Source: Clostridia bacterium (lineage in GTDB: Bacteria; Bacillota; Clostridia; Oscillospirales; CAG-272). Taken from it: 5,136 nt of DNA. Below, one piece after another: positions 1 through 5,136 of the stretch (position 1 is its first letter; every line of letters starts with the position of its first letter). The notes beneath the pieces were generated by a model that saw only the letters and a program-made list of their open reading frames with translations, searched no databases and was not told the origin of the DNA. The stretch spans positions 1 through 5,136 of the forward strand of contig JAGAFQ010000045.1 of assembly GCA_017612495.1 (NCBI GenBank), in the 5' to 3' direction. Made by a program: the position numbers and the translations under genes.

Positions 1-1368
1 AACCTTATAAAGATCTCCTGCGCCCATGATGATGACGACGTCATCTTCCTTTGCGTTTTTGCAGATGTATTCATAAGTCTTTTCGAAGCTTCCGAGATAT
101 ATACCGTTTTTTATGTCGTCTGCGAGCATTTTTGAATTCACACCGTAAATATCGTCTTCTCTTGCGGCGTAAATATCGCAGAGAAGCACCGTATCGGCTA
201 TTGAGAGCGAAGACACGAATTCGTTCCAAAGTCCCTTTGTGCGCGTGTATGTGTGCGGCTGAAAGGCACAGATGAGCCTACCCCTGACGCCGGGCTTTAT
301 GCCCAAAAGCGTTGCAGAAATCTCGGTCGGATGGTGCGCATAGTCTTCATATACGTCGGCGCCGTTTATCTTGCACTTATATTCCATTCTGCGCTTGACC
401 GACGAATAACTTGCAAGGCCGTCTTTGATCGTTTCAGAATCGACACCGTAGGTATAAAGGAGGGCGAACGCGCCCAAAGAGTCGGATACTATGTGCTTGC
501 CGGCAATGGGAAGAGATACGGATGCGATATTTTTTCCGTTGTGTATTACGTCAAAGGACGAGTTGCCGTTTGAAAATACTATGTTCTCGGCTGTAAAATC
601 GGCAGGCGAGTCAATGGCGTAGCTGACTTTTTTGCCCGTATATCTTGACATTACGTCCAAAACGTTTTCGTTATCGGCATTATATACCGTGTAGCCGCCG
701 TTTTCCGTTTTCTTGATGAATTCGGTAAACGAATTTTTGATCTGATCGAGCGAATGAAAATAGTCAACGTGGTCGATATCAATGTTCAAAACAAGCGCTA
801 TGGTCGGTGAGAACGATAAAAACGAATCGCTGTATTCATCGGCTTCAAAGACACATTCTCGGCCTTTTCCGATGTGGTGGGTGCCGCCTATTTCGTCAAG
901 CTCGGCACCGACGATAATGGTCGGATCGTACTTGCCCCTATACAATATATGCGATATCATCGCGCTCGTCGTCGATTTGCCGTGCATACCGCAAACGCCT
1001 ATTCTGCTTTCCGAAAAACACATGATGTAATTCAAAAAATCGGCGCGGTAGATAAAGGGAAGCTCCAATTCTTTTGCTCTTTGAACTTCGGGATTTGTTT
1101 CAGATACGGCGGCGGTGTAAACGATCGTTTCATTTTCGTGAATGTTTTTTGCATCCTGCCCGATAAAGATCTCAATGCCTTCGCTCTTGAGTTTTTCGGT
1201 GATATGAGTCTTTGTCCAATCGCTGCCCGAAACCTCGAAGCCCATTTTGTGTGCTATTGACGCAAGAGCGGACATTGAAATTCCGCCGATGCCGATAAAA
1301 TGTATATGATCATGAGATTTTACGATCTCAGCAATTTCACTTGGAGTGCGTTTTTGGGTCTTGAACAT
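1..1368 (-). CDS. murC: UDP-N-acetylmuramate--L-alanine ligase (MurC), C-terminus cut by window edge
   Basis: MurC is the cytoplasmic, ATP-dependent ligase that adds L-alanine to UDP-MurNAc, the first amino acid of the peptidoglycan stem peptide. Reading the reverse strand from the ATG at 1368-1366 gives 456 uninterrupted codons that run off at position 1; clostridial MurC proteins are about this long, so only a few residues are missing. The N-terminal UDP-binding fold opens with HFIGIGGISMSALA (residues 23-36). The ATP loop is GMHGKSTTS (127-135, K131). FEADEYSDSF (174-183) and NIDIDH (195-200) carry the expected Glu and His. The C-terminal domain starts near VKRRMEY (324-330) and includes EDYAHHPTE (341-349), FQPHTYTR (369-376) and a terminal GAGDLYKV. 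The start is supported by GGAGA at 1377-1381, 8 nt upstream. The motif normally written HNxxN reads HIVSD (292-296), which is unusual (see findings). It is divergent from spoVG. The identification is very secure. Confidence 0.97.
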   Translation of the reverse strand, partial: MFKTQKRTPSEIAEIVKSHDHIHFIGIGGISMSALASIAHKMGFEVSGSDWTKTHITEKLKSEGIEIFIGQDAKNIHENETIVYTAAVSETNPEVQRAKELELPFIYRADFLNYIMCFSESRIGVCGMHGKSTTSAMISHILYRGKYDPTIIVGAELDEIGGTHHIGKGRECVFEADEYSDSFLSFSPTIALVLNIDIDHVDYFHSLDQIKNSFTEFIKKTENGGYTVYNADNENVLDVMSRYTGKKVSYAIDSPADFTAENIVFSNGNSSFDVIHNGKNIASVSLPIAGKHIVSDSLGAFALLYTYGVDSETIKDGLASYSSVKRRMEYKCKINGADVYEDYAHHPTEISATLLGIKPGVRGRLICAFQPHTYTRTKGLWNEFVSSLSIADTVLLCDIYAAREDDIYGVNSKMLADDIKNGIYLGSFEKTYEYICKNAKEDDVVIIMGAGDLYKV

Positions 1369-1405
1369 AAAAGTTATCTCCGTATTTCTTTTATACCATA
1401 AAGAT

Positions 1406-1434
1406 ATTATATGCGATTTTTAGAAAAAATTAAA
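1406..1434 (-). promoter_or_regulatory. Putative sigma-A-type promoter for murC
   Basis: On the minus strand a perfect TATAAT lies at 1411-1406. At 17 bp spacing the -35 position (1434-1429) reads TTTAAT, which matches TTGACA at only three of six positions. Transcription would begin near 1399, leaving a short leader of about 30 nt that contains the murC ribosome binding site. The -10 box is convincing; the -35 is weak, and in DNA this AT-rich chance matches are likely. Confidence 0.45.
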
Positions 1435-1463
1435 GAGATTTTAAAAAAAATATCACTTTCCAT

Positions 1464-1494
1464 TTGAATAATTTTAATTATTTTTATCTATAAT
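1464..1494 (+). promoter_or_regulatory. Putative promoter for spoVG
   Basis: A perfect TATAAT at 1489-1494 is preceded by TTGAAT at 1464-1469, giving a long 19 bp spacer. Transcription would start near 1501, about 100 nt before spoVG. A perfect 7-bp-arm inverted repeat, AATAATT-TT-AATTATT (1467-1482), overlaps the -35 and fills most of the spacer, where a bound protein could repress. In Bacillus subtilis spoVG is a classic sigma-H gene, but I see no AGGA-type -35 element correctly placed for sigma-H here, so a housekeeping promoter is the better reading. Confidence 0.45.
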
Positions 1495-1500
1495 AAGGGC

Positions 1501-1600
1501 AAACCGAAAGGGAATTAAGCGCTGAACATTCAGAAATACCAATCTGAAATACACTTGTTTTGCGCTGCACGTTCGTGCCGAAAGGAATGCAAAGCTTATT
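1501..1600 (+). other. spoVG 5' leader with potential RNA hairpins
   Basis: The roughly 100 nt between the predicted transcription start and spoVG contain no convincing gene. They can form a nested structure: TTCAGA (1529-1534) with TCTGAA (1543-1548), enclosed by AGCGC (1518-1522) with GCGCT (1562-1566). A tight hairpin of GCAC (1567-1570) with GTGC (1575-1578) around a GTTC loop follows. It ends 2 nt before the likely ribosome binding site AAAGGA (1581-1586), which itself sits an unusually long 14 nt from the ATG. These stems are short and were found by eye without an energy calculation. The leader matches no riboswitch class that I recognise. Confidence 0.3.
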
Positions 1601-1900
1601 ATGGAAATTACAGATGTGAAAATCAGAAAGATGTTTGACAAAGGACCGATGAAAGCCATCGTATCGGTGACGTTTGACGGAGTTTTGGCTCTTCACGACG
1701 TCAAGGTCATCTTTGCACGCGATAAATATTTTATCGTAATGCCGTCACGAAAAAATCCCGACGGAACATACAGAGATATTGCGCACCCCATACAATCTGA
1801 ATTCCGCTCAAAACTCGAAAAAGCTGTGCTCGATGCCTATTTTGAAGAAAAGGACTGCCGAAAAGCGGCGGAATTTTACGTCGAGCCTATGCAGGTATAA
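1601..1900 (+). CDS. spoVG: SpoVG family nucleic-acid-binding regulator
   Basis: SpoVG is a small, widely conserved Firmicutes protein, named for a spore-cortex/septation phenotype in Bacillus. Homologues bind RNA and DNA and act as global regulators, including in non-sporulating bacteria, so its presence alone does not prove sporulation. The 99-residue product has the family length and the diagnostic blocks: MEITDVKIRK at the start, MKAIVSVTFDG (17-27), LHDVKVI (31-37), FIVMPSRKNPDGTY (44-57) and RDIAHPI (58-64), followed by a helical tail. MEITDV is the canonical family N-terminus, which fixes the start even though AAAGGA (1581-1586) is 14 nt away. The gene stands alone: it is divergent from murC and closed by an intrinsic terminator 5 nt after its stop. 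In several clostridia, as I recall, spoVG lies near murC, purR and glmU; here purR and glmU are not next to it. Confidence 0.97.
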   Translation: MEITDVKIRKMFDKGPMKAIVSVTFDGVLALHDVKVIFARDKYFIVMPSRKNPDGTYRDIAHPIQSEFRSKLEKAVLDAYFEEKDCRKAAEFYVEPMQV

Positions 1901-1904
1901 GCAG

Positions 1905-1933
1905 AAAAAAGACGGATTTTTCCGTCTTTTTTT
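1905..1933 (+). terminator. Intrinsic terminator of spoVG
   Basis: A perfect stem GACGGA (1911-1916) / TCCGTC (1921-1926) with a TTTT loop is flanked by six A residues on the left and seven T residues on the right. The A and T tracts can extend the stem to about 12 bp, and the T tract provides the release signal. It begins 4 nt after the spoVG stop codon and separates spoVG from the mrnC transcription unit. Confidence 0.93.
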
Positions 1934-1966
1934 GTTTTAAAATGTTAAAAAACTTTGCAAAATATC

Positions 1967-1996
1967 TTGAAATAATCAGCTTTTATATGATATAAT
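1967..1996 (+). promoter_or_regulatory. Putative sigma-A promoter of the mrnC-wecB-DUF1846 unit
   Basis: TTGAAA (1967-1972) and a perfect TATAAT (1991-1996) are separated by 18 bp, the best promoter match in the window. The predicted start is near 2003, giving a leader of about 75 nt before mrnC. It lies directly downstream of the spoVG terminator, where a new promoter is needed, and there is no gap long enough for another promoter between the three following genes. Confidence 0.7.
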
Positions 1997-2014
1997 AAAT
2001 CAATATTATAGAAG

Positions 2015-2068
2015 GGAGAGCAGGGCGAATAAAATCGTCGGGCTCTCCGTCACTTTTTTTATGGGGAG
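2015..2068 (+). promoter_or_regulatory. Structured mrnC leader: hairpin with an alternative pairing over the RBS
   Basis: GGAGAGC (2015-2021) is perfectly complementary to GCTCTCC (2042-2048), and an inner stem GGCGA (2024-2028) / TCGTC (2035-2039) with one G-U pair can stack inside it. A run of seven T residues (2054-2060) begins 5 nt later, so this resembles an attenuator but has a poorly placed T tract. The 3' arm CTCTCCGT (2043-2050) can instead pair with ATGGGGAG (2061-2068), which includes the mrnC ribosome binding site, with two G-U pairs. The two folds exclude each other. Both pairings are directly visible; any regulatory function is inference, and I do not recognise a known riboswitch class. 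Confidence 0.4.
2063..2068 (+). promoter_or_regulatory. Ribosome binding site that decides the mrnC start
   Basis: GGGGAG touches the in-frame ATG at 2069 with no spacer, but lies 9 nt before the next in-frame ATG at 2078. Initiation therefore almost certainly uses 2078; the ATG at 2069 would add only three residues (MTQ). Confidence 0.8.
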
Positions 2069-2077
2069 ATGACACAA

Positions 2078-2506
2078 ATGGCCGAAAATACGGCGATATT
2101 CGACGGGGCATCGTCACTCTCCGGCACGGCTCTTGCCTATATCGGCGACGCCGTTTTTGAAGTTTGTGTCAGACGCGGTCTTATAGCTTTGGGCATTCAC
2201 GAGACCGCCGAGCTCAACCGTTTGGCGCTGCTTTTCGTTAAGGCGTCAAGTCAGAGCGATGCCATCGAAAACATCTTGCCGCTTTTGACAAATAAAGAGG
2301 ATGCGATATTCAAGCGCGGCAGAAACGCAAACGGCATATCCGCGCCGAAAAGCGCGTCTATCGCTCAATACAGACGTGCAACGGGCTTTGAGGCTCTTTT
2401 CGGATATCTCTATTTGCACGGCGAAAACGACAGAATTGATTTTCTTTTTAACAAGGCTTTTGAAAAGACGTTTGATAATATCGGAAATGAGGCGATGAAT
2501 AAGTGA
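2078..2506 (+). CDS. mrnC: Mini-ribonuclease III (MrnC)
   Basis: Mini-III is a homodimeric double-strand-specific endoribonuclease made of an RNase III catalytic domain without the usual dsRNA-binding domain. In Bacillus subtilis it matures 23S rRNA ends, helped by ribosomal protein L3. The 142-residue product matches the family length (about 140). The RNase III signature is clear: LAYIGDAVFE (19-28) with the catalytic Asp at D24, the RRGRNA-type block KRGRNANGISAPKSAS (79-94), and the second acidic site in YRRATGFEALFGYLYL (98-113, E105). Family members typically read GDAVYE, GRNAK and TGFEALIGYLYL at these places. The start at 2078 is chosen by ribosome binding site spacing. It is first in a three-gene unit; its TGA overlaps the GTG of wecB by 4 nt. 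In many Firmicutes mrnC lies next to cysS and an rRNA methyltransferase gene, so this location differs from the usual one. Confidence 0.95.
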   Translation: MAENTAIFDGASSLSGTALAYIGDAVFEVCVRRGLIALGIHETAELNRLALLFVKASSQSDAIENILPLLTNKEDAIFKRGRNANGISAPKSASIAQYRRATGFEALFGYLYLHGENDRIDFLFNKAFEKTFDNIGNEAMNK

Positions 2507-3639
2507 ATAAAATAAAAGTTATGCCCATTTTCGGTACAAGACCGGATGCCATAAAAATGTGTCCGCTCGTTTTGGAACTCAAAAAAAGGGAAGAGTTCAA
2601 GACCGTTGTGTGCGTCACGGGTCAGCACCGTCAGATGCTTCACAGTGTGCTTGACTTATACCGTGTAAAGCCCGATTACGATCTTGACATTATGCGCGAG
2701 GCGCAGACGATAGAAACGATCACCTCTGACGTACTTGAAAAACTTGCCCCCGTCCTTCAAAAAGAAAAGCCCGATATCGTGCTTGTTCACGGCGATACGA
2801 CAACGGCATTCGCATCTGCGCTTTCCGCTTTTTATCACAAAATACCCGTAGGTCACGTCGAAGCCGGCTTGCGTTCTTATGACATTTATTCGCCTTATCC
2901 CGAAGAAATGAACCGCAAACTCATTTCGGCGCTGACGAACATCTTCTTTATCCCGACAGAGCTTTGCCGAGAGCAGTTAAGACGCGAGAACATCACCGAG
3001 AACGTTTATGTCACGGGCAATACCGAGATAGACGCGGTAAAAAAATACACGGTGAGAGCTGACTATGACATAAAGAGCATAATACCCGATTATGACGAAA
3101 ATTGGCGCTTGATATTTGTCACGGCGCACCGCAGAGAAAACCTCGGCGCACCGCTCGAAAATATATGTATGGCGCTTAAAACGATCGCGCAAAAGCACAG
3201 AGACGTTATGATAGTTTACCCGGTACACCTCAATCCCGCAGTCAGAAACACCGTTTTCCCGCTTCTTTCGGACTGCGAAAGAATAAAACTCATAGACCCC
3301 ATAGGTCCTATGGATGCGCATAATATTATAGCCAAGAGCGAACTTTTGCTCACCGATTCCGGCGGAATACAAGAAGACGCGGCGGCACTTTCGATACCAT
3401 GCGTTGTCTTGCGCAGAGAGACCGAACGTCCCGAGGGCATTGAGTGCGGAGTCGCGGTTTTGGGCGGAACTGATAAAGACAGAATAGTTAAGATAACCGA
3501 TACACTCTTAAACGATAAAAAAGCATACGAAAAAATGGCAAATGCAAAGAATCCTTACGGCGACGGCAATTCGTCGAAATATATTGCCGATGCGCTTACA
3601 GAATACTTTACAAAGAATGTCGGAGGAAACAAAAAATGA
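2503..3639 (+). CDS. wecB: UDP-N-acetylglucosamine 2-epimerase, non-hydrolysing (WecB/MnaA)
   Basis: This cytoplasmic enzyme interconverts UDP-GlcNAc and UDP-ManNAc, the ManNAc donor for teichoic acid linkage units, capsules and related polymers. The 378-residue protein has the two-Rossmann GT-B-like fold length of the family. Visible blocks are IFGTRPDAIKMCPL (9-22), TGQHRQML (39-46), VHGDTTTAFA (95-104, D98), HVEAGLRS (118-125, E120), PYPEEMNRKL (131-140, E134), VTGNTEIDA (170-178), TAHRREN (207-213, H209), YPVHLNP (239-245), TDSGGIQEDA (284-293) and RETERPEG (305-312). D98, E120, E134 and H209 correspond to the catalytic residues known from the Escherichia coli enzyme. QHRQML and the PVHLNP histidine fit the allosteric UDP-GlcNAc site described in Gram-positive homologues, arguing for the non-hydrolysing form. 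It starts with GTG inside the mrnC stop (GTGA overlap), with TGAGG at 2488-2492 serving as ribosome binding site, so translation is probably coupled. Confidence 0.96.
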   Translation: MNKIKVMPIFGTRPDAIKMCPLVLELKKREEFKTVVCVTGQHRQMLHSVLDLYRVKPDYDLDIMREAQTIETITSDVLEKLAPVLQKEKPDIVLVHGDTTTAFASALSAFYHKIPVGHVEAGLRSYDIYSPYPEEMNRKLISALTNIFFIPTELCREQLRRENITENVYVTGNTEIDAVKKYTVRADYDIKSIIPDYDENWRLIFVTAHRRENLGAPLENICMALKTIAQKHRDVMIVYPVHLNPAVRNTVFPLLSDCERIKLIDPIGPMDAHNIIAKSELLLTDSGGIQEDAAALSIPCVVLRRETERPEGIECGVAVLGGTDKDRIVKITDTLLNDKKAYEKMANAKNPYGDGNSSKYIADALTEYFTKNVGGNKK

Positions 3640-5123
3640 GCGGCAGCATAGGATTTGACAACGAAAAATACGTCAGATTACAGTCGGAGGAAATAGGAAA
3701 GAGGATCGAAAAATTCGGCGGTAAACTCTACCTTGAATTCGGCGGAAAACTTTTTGACGACTATCACGCGTCAAGAGTTTTGCCCGGCTTTGCGCCCGAC
3801 AGTAAGATACAGATGTTAAAAAAGCTTTCCGACAGAGCCGAAATCGTCATCGTTATCAAAGCTGCCGATATAGAACACAAGATGCGCCGCGATATAGGAA
3901 TTACATACGATACCGACGTTTTAAGACTCATCGACGCATTCCGCGATAACGGTTTATACGTCGGCAGTGTCGTCATCGCTCAATATGAAGGACAGCCCCA
4001 GGCTATTTCTTATAAGAAAAAACTCGAAAACCTCGGCATCAAAGTATATTTGCACTATCCCATCGAGGGCTATCCCACAAACGTAAGATACATAGTCAGC
4101 GAGGAGGGCTACGGAAGAAACGAATATATCGAAACCAGCCGTCCTTTGGTGGTCATCACCGCTCCGGGGCCCGGCAGCGGAAAGATAGCGACCGCTCTTT
4201 CACAGCTTTATCACGATTCAAAGCGCGGCATCGTTGCCGGATATGCAAAATTCGAGACTTTCCCGATTTGGAATTTGCCCTTAAAGCATCCCGTCAACCT
4301 TGCTTATGAGGCGGCAACGGCAGATCTTAACGACGTCAATATGATCGACCCTTATCACCTTGAAGCCTATGGCACGACTGCCGTAAACTATAACCGCGAT
4401 ATCGAGATCTTTCCCGTTTTGAACGCAATGTTCGAGCGCATTTCGGGCAAGAGTCCCTATAAGTCGCCGACCGATATGGGCGTCAATATGGCGGGCTATT
4501 GCATCAGCGATAACGATACGGTCTGCAAGGCGGCAAACGATGAGATCATCCGCCGCTATTTCAACGTTTTATGCGATGCGAGAAAGGGACACATAACGTC
4601 AGAGCCCGTTTCAAAAATAGAACTTTTGATGAAGCAAGCCAAGATCTCGGTCGAAGACAGAGGAGTTGTCAAGAGCGCTCTTGAACGCTCTGCGGCGACT
4701 GATAATCAGCCGGCTGTTGCAATAGAACTGCCGAACGGCGAGATCGTCACCGGCAAAAATTCATCTCTTTTGGGTGCCGCAAGCGCCGCTATTTTGAATG
4801 CCGCAAAGAAGATCGCCGGCATTGAAAAAGAGGTGTGCCTTATCGATCCGAGTGTTATTGAGCCTATCCAGAAGTTAAAGGTCGATCTGCTCGGCAACCA
4901 TAATCCGCGTTTGCATACAGACGAAACGCTCATCGCGCTTTCTATCTGCGCCAAGGAGCATTCGGCGGCAAAGAAGGCATTTGAGTCTTTGAGTATGCTT
5001 TTGGACTGCGAGGCTCATTCATCGGTAATGCTTGCTCCGGTCGATGAGGACGTATATCGCAAGCTCGGTATGCGCTTGACCGAAGAGCCCGTATATTACA
5101 CGAAAAAACTGTTCCATAAATAA
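3636..5123 (+). CDS. DUF1846 family protein of unknown function
   Basis: The 495-residue product matches DUF1846 along its length, a conserved cytoplasmic family of about 500 residues found mostly in Firmicutes and Actinobacteria, with no established reaction. Recognisable blocks are IGFDNEKYVRLQSE (5-18), LYLEFGGKLFDDYHASRVLPG (31-51), GITYDTDVLRLIDAFR (88-103), VIAQYEGQP (113-121), a glycine-rich APGPGSGK (176-183), AGYAKFETFPIWNLPLKHPV (201-220), NLAYEAATADLNDVNMIDP (221-239), YKSPTDMGVNMAGYCI (275-290), NPRLHTDETLIALSICA (423-439) and a YTKKLFHK C-terminus. The glycine loop suggests phosphate or nucleotide binding but does not meet the Walker A pattern. I see no signal peptide or membrane segment. 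ATG overlaps the wecB stop (ATGA) and has a strong GGAGG (3622-3626) at 9 nt, so it should be well translated. Its position next to wecB hints at nucleotide-sugar or envelope metabolism, which is only inference. No terminator is visible in the 13 bases that follow. Confidence 0.93.
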   Translation: MSGSIGFDNEKYVRLQSEEIGKRIEKFGGKLYLEFGGKLFDDYHASRVLPGFAPDSKIQMLKKLSDRAEIVIVIKAADIEHKMRRDIGITYDTDVLRLIDAFRDNGLYVGSVVIAQYEGQPQAISYKKKLENLGIKVYLHYPIEGYPTNVRYIVSEEGYGRNEYIETSRPLVVITAPGPGSGKIATALSQLYHDSKRGIVAGYAKFETFPIWNLPLKHPVNLAYEAATADLNDVNMIDPYHLEAYGTTAVNYNRDIEIFPVLNAMFERISGKSPYKSPTDMGVNMAGYCISDNDTVCKAANDEIIRRYFNVLCDARKGHITSEPVSKIELLMKQAKISVEDRGVVKSALERSAATDNQPAVAIELPNGEIVTGKNSSLLGAASAAILNAAKKIAGIEKEVCLIDPSVIEPIQKLKVDLLGNHNPRLHTDETLIALSICAKEHSAAKKAFESLSMLLDCEAHSSVMLAPVDEDVYRKLGMRLTEEPVYYTKKLFHK

Positions 5124-5136
5124 AAATACTATTGCA

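Noticed and set aside
51..573. Plus-strand open frames at 51-275 and 253-573
   Set aside because: They lie fully inside murC on the opposite strand, their translations are Arg/Tyr-rich and resemble no family, and murC is beyond doubt.
782..1260. Plus-strand open frames at 782-1030 and 874-1260
   Set aside because: Antisense shadows of conserved MurC motifs, without good ribosome binding sites or recognisable domains.
1587..1619. A 10-codon open frame (ATG at 1587) overlapping the spoVG start out of frame
   Set aside because: The only Shine-Dalgarno-like sequence touches its ATG, leaving no spacer; most likely chance.
1474..1696. Minus-strand open frames over the spoVG start and promoter
   Set aside because: They overlap spoVG antisense and its promoter region; no family resemblance.
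2015..2060. Reading the mrnC leader hairpin as a plain intrinsic terminator
   Set aside because: The T tract starts 5 nt after the stem rather than directly after it, and a promoter lies just upstream with the gene just downstream, so a simple terminator is less likely than a leader structure.
2977..3372. Minus-strand 131-codon open frame inside wecB
   Set aside because: A shadow of wecB; the composition is unlike a real protein and wecB motifs account for the sequence.
4670..4683. 14-bp perfect palindrome CAAGAGCGCTCTTG
   Set aside because: It lies within the DUF1846 coding sequence, is not followed by a T tract and is not repeated elsewhere in the window; probably coincidental to the codons used.
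1..5136. Mobile elements, CRISPR arrays, tRNA/rRNA genes, phage or defence systems
   Set aside because: No transposase, spaced repeats, terminal inverted repeats, tRNA-like cloverleaf or defence protein motifs were seen; all long coding regions are conserved core families.

Overview
The window looks like ordinary chromosome from a Gram-positive, low-to-mid GC Firmicute, most likely class Clostridia. The reasons are a SpoVG homologue, a Mini-III ribonuclease (a Firmicutes/cyanobacterial-type RNase III without an RNA-binding domain), a DUF1846 protein of the type common in Firmicutes, strong purine-rich ribosome binding sites (GGAG, GGGGAG, GGAGG) and AT-rich intergenic DNA with sigma-A-like promoters. 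The species cannot be named from the sequence.

Layout: (1) 1-1368, minus strand: nearly complete murC, which leaves the window just before its C-terminus. (2) 1369-1600: AT-rich divergent intergenic region with a promoter for murC on the minus strand, a promoter for spoVG on the plus strand, and a spoVG leader of about 100 nt that can fold. (3) 1601-1900, plus strand: spoVG, followed at once by a strong intrinsic terminator (1905-1933), so it is probably monocistronic. (4) 1934-2077: intergenic, with a good promoter (1967-1996) and a leader of about 75 nt that can form two mutually exclusive structures, one covering the next ribosome binding site. (5) 2078-5123, plus strand: three genes joined by 4-nt stop/start overlaps, namely mrnC (Mini-III, 23S rRNA maturation), wecB/mnaA (UDP-GlcNAc 2-epimerase, supplying UDP-ManNAc for cell-wall polymers) and a DUF1846 protein of unknown function. 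The last 13 bases hold nothing identifiable.

How the genes relate: murC and wecB both act on UDP-linked amino sugars for the cell envelope, and SpoVG is an RNA/DNA-binding regulator often tied to envelope and developmental control. The mrnC-wecB-DUF1846 unit mixes RNA processing, envelope sugar supply and an unknown protein under one probable promoter.

I see no mobile element, CRISPR array, tRNA or rRNA, and no clearly novel multi-gene system. The points most worth a second look are the possible leader switch before mrnC, two unusual residues at positions normally occupied by invariant asparagines in MurC, and the DUF1846 gene's tight coupling to wecB.
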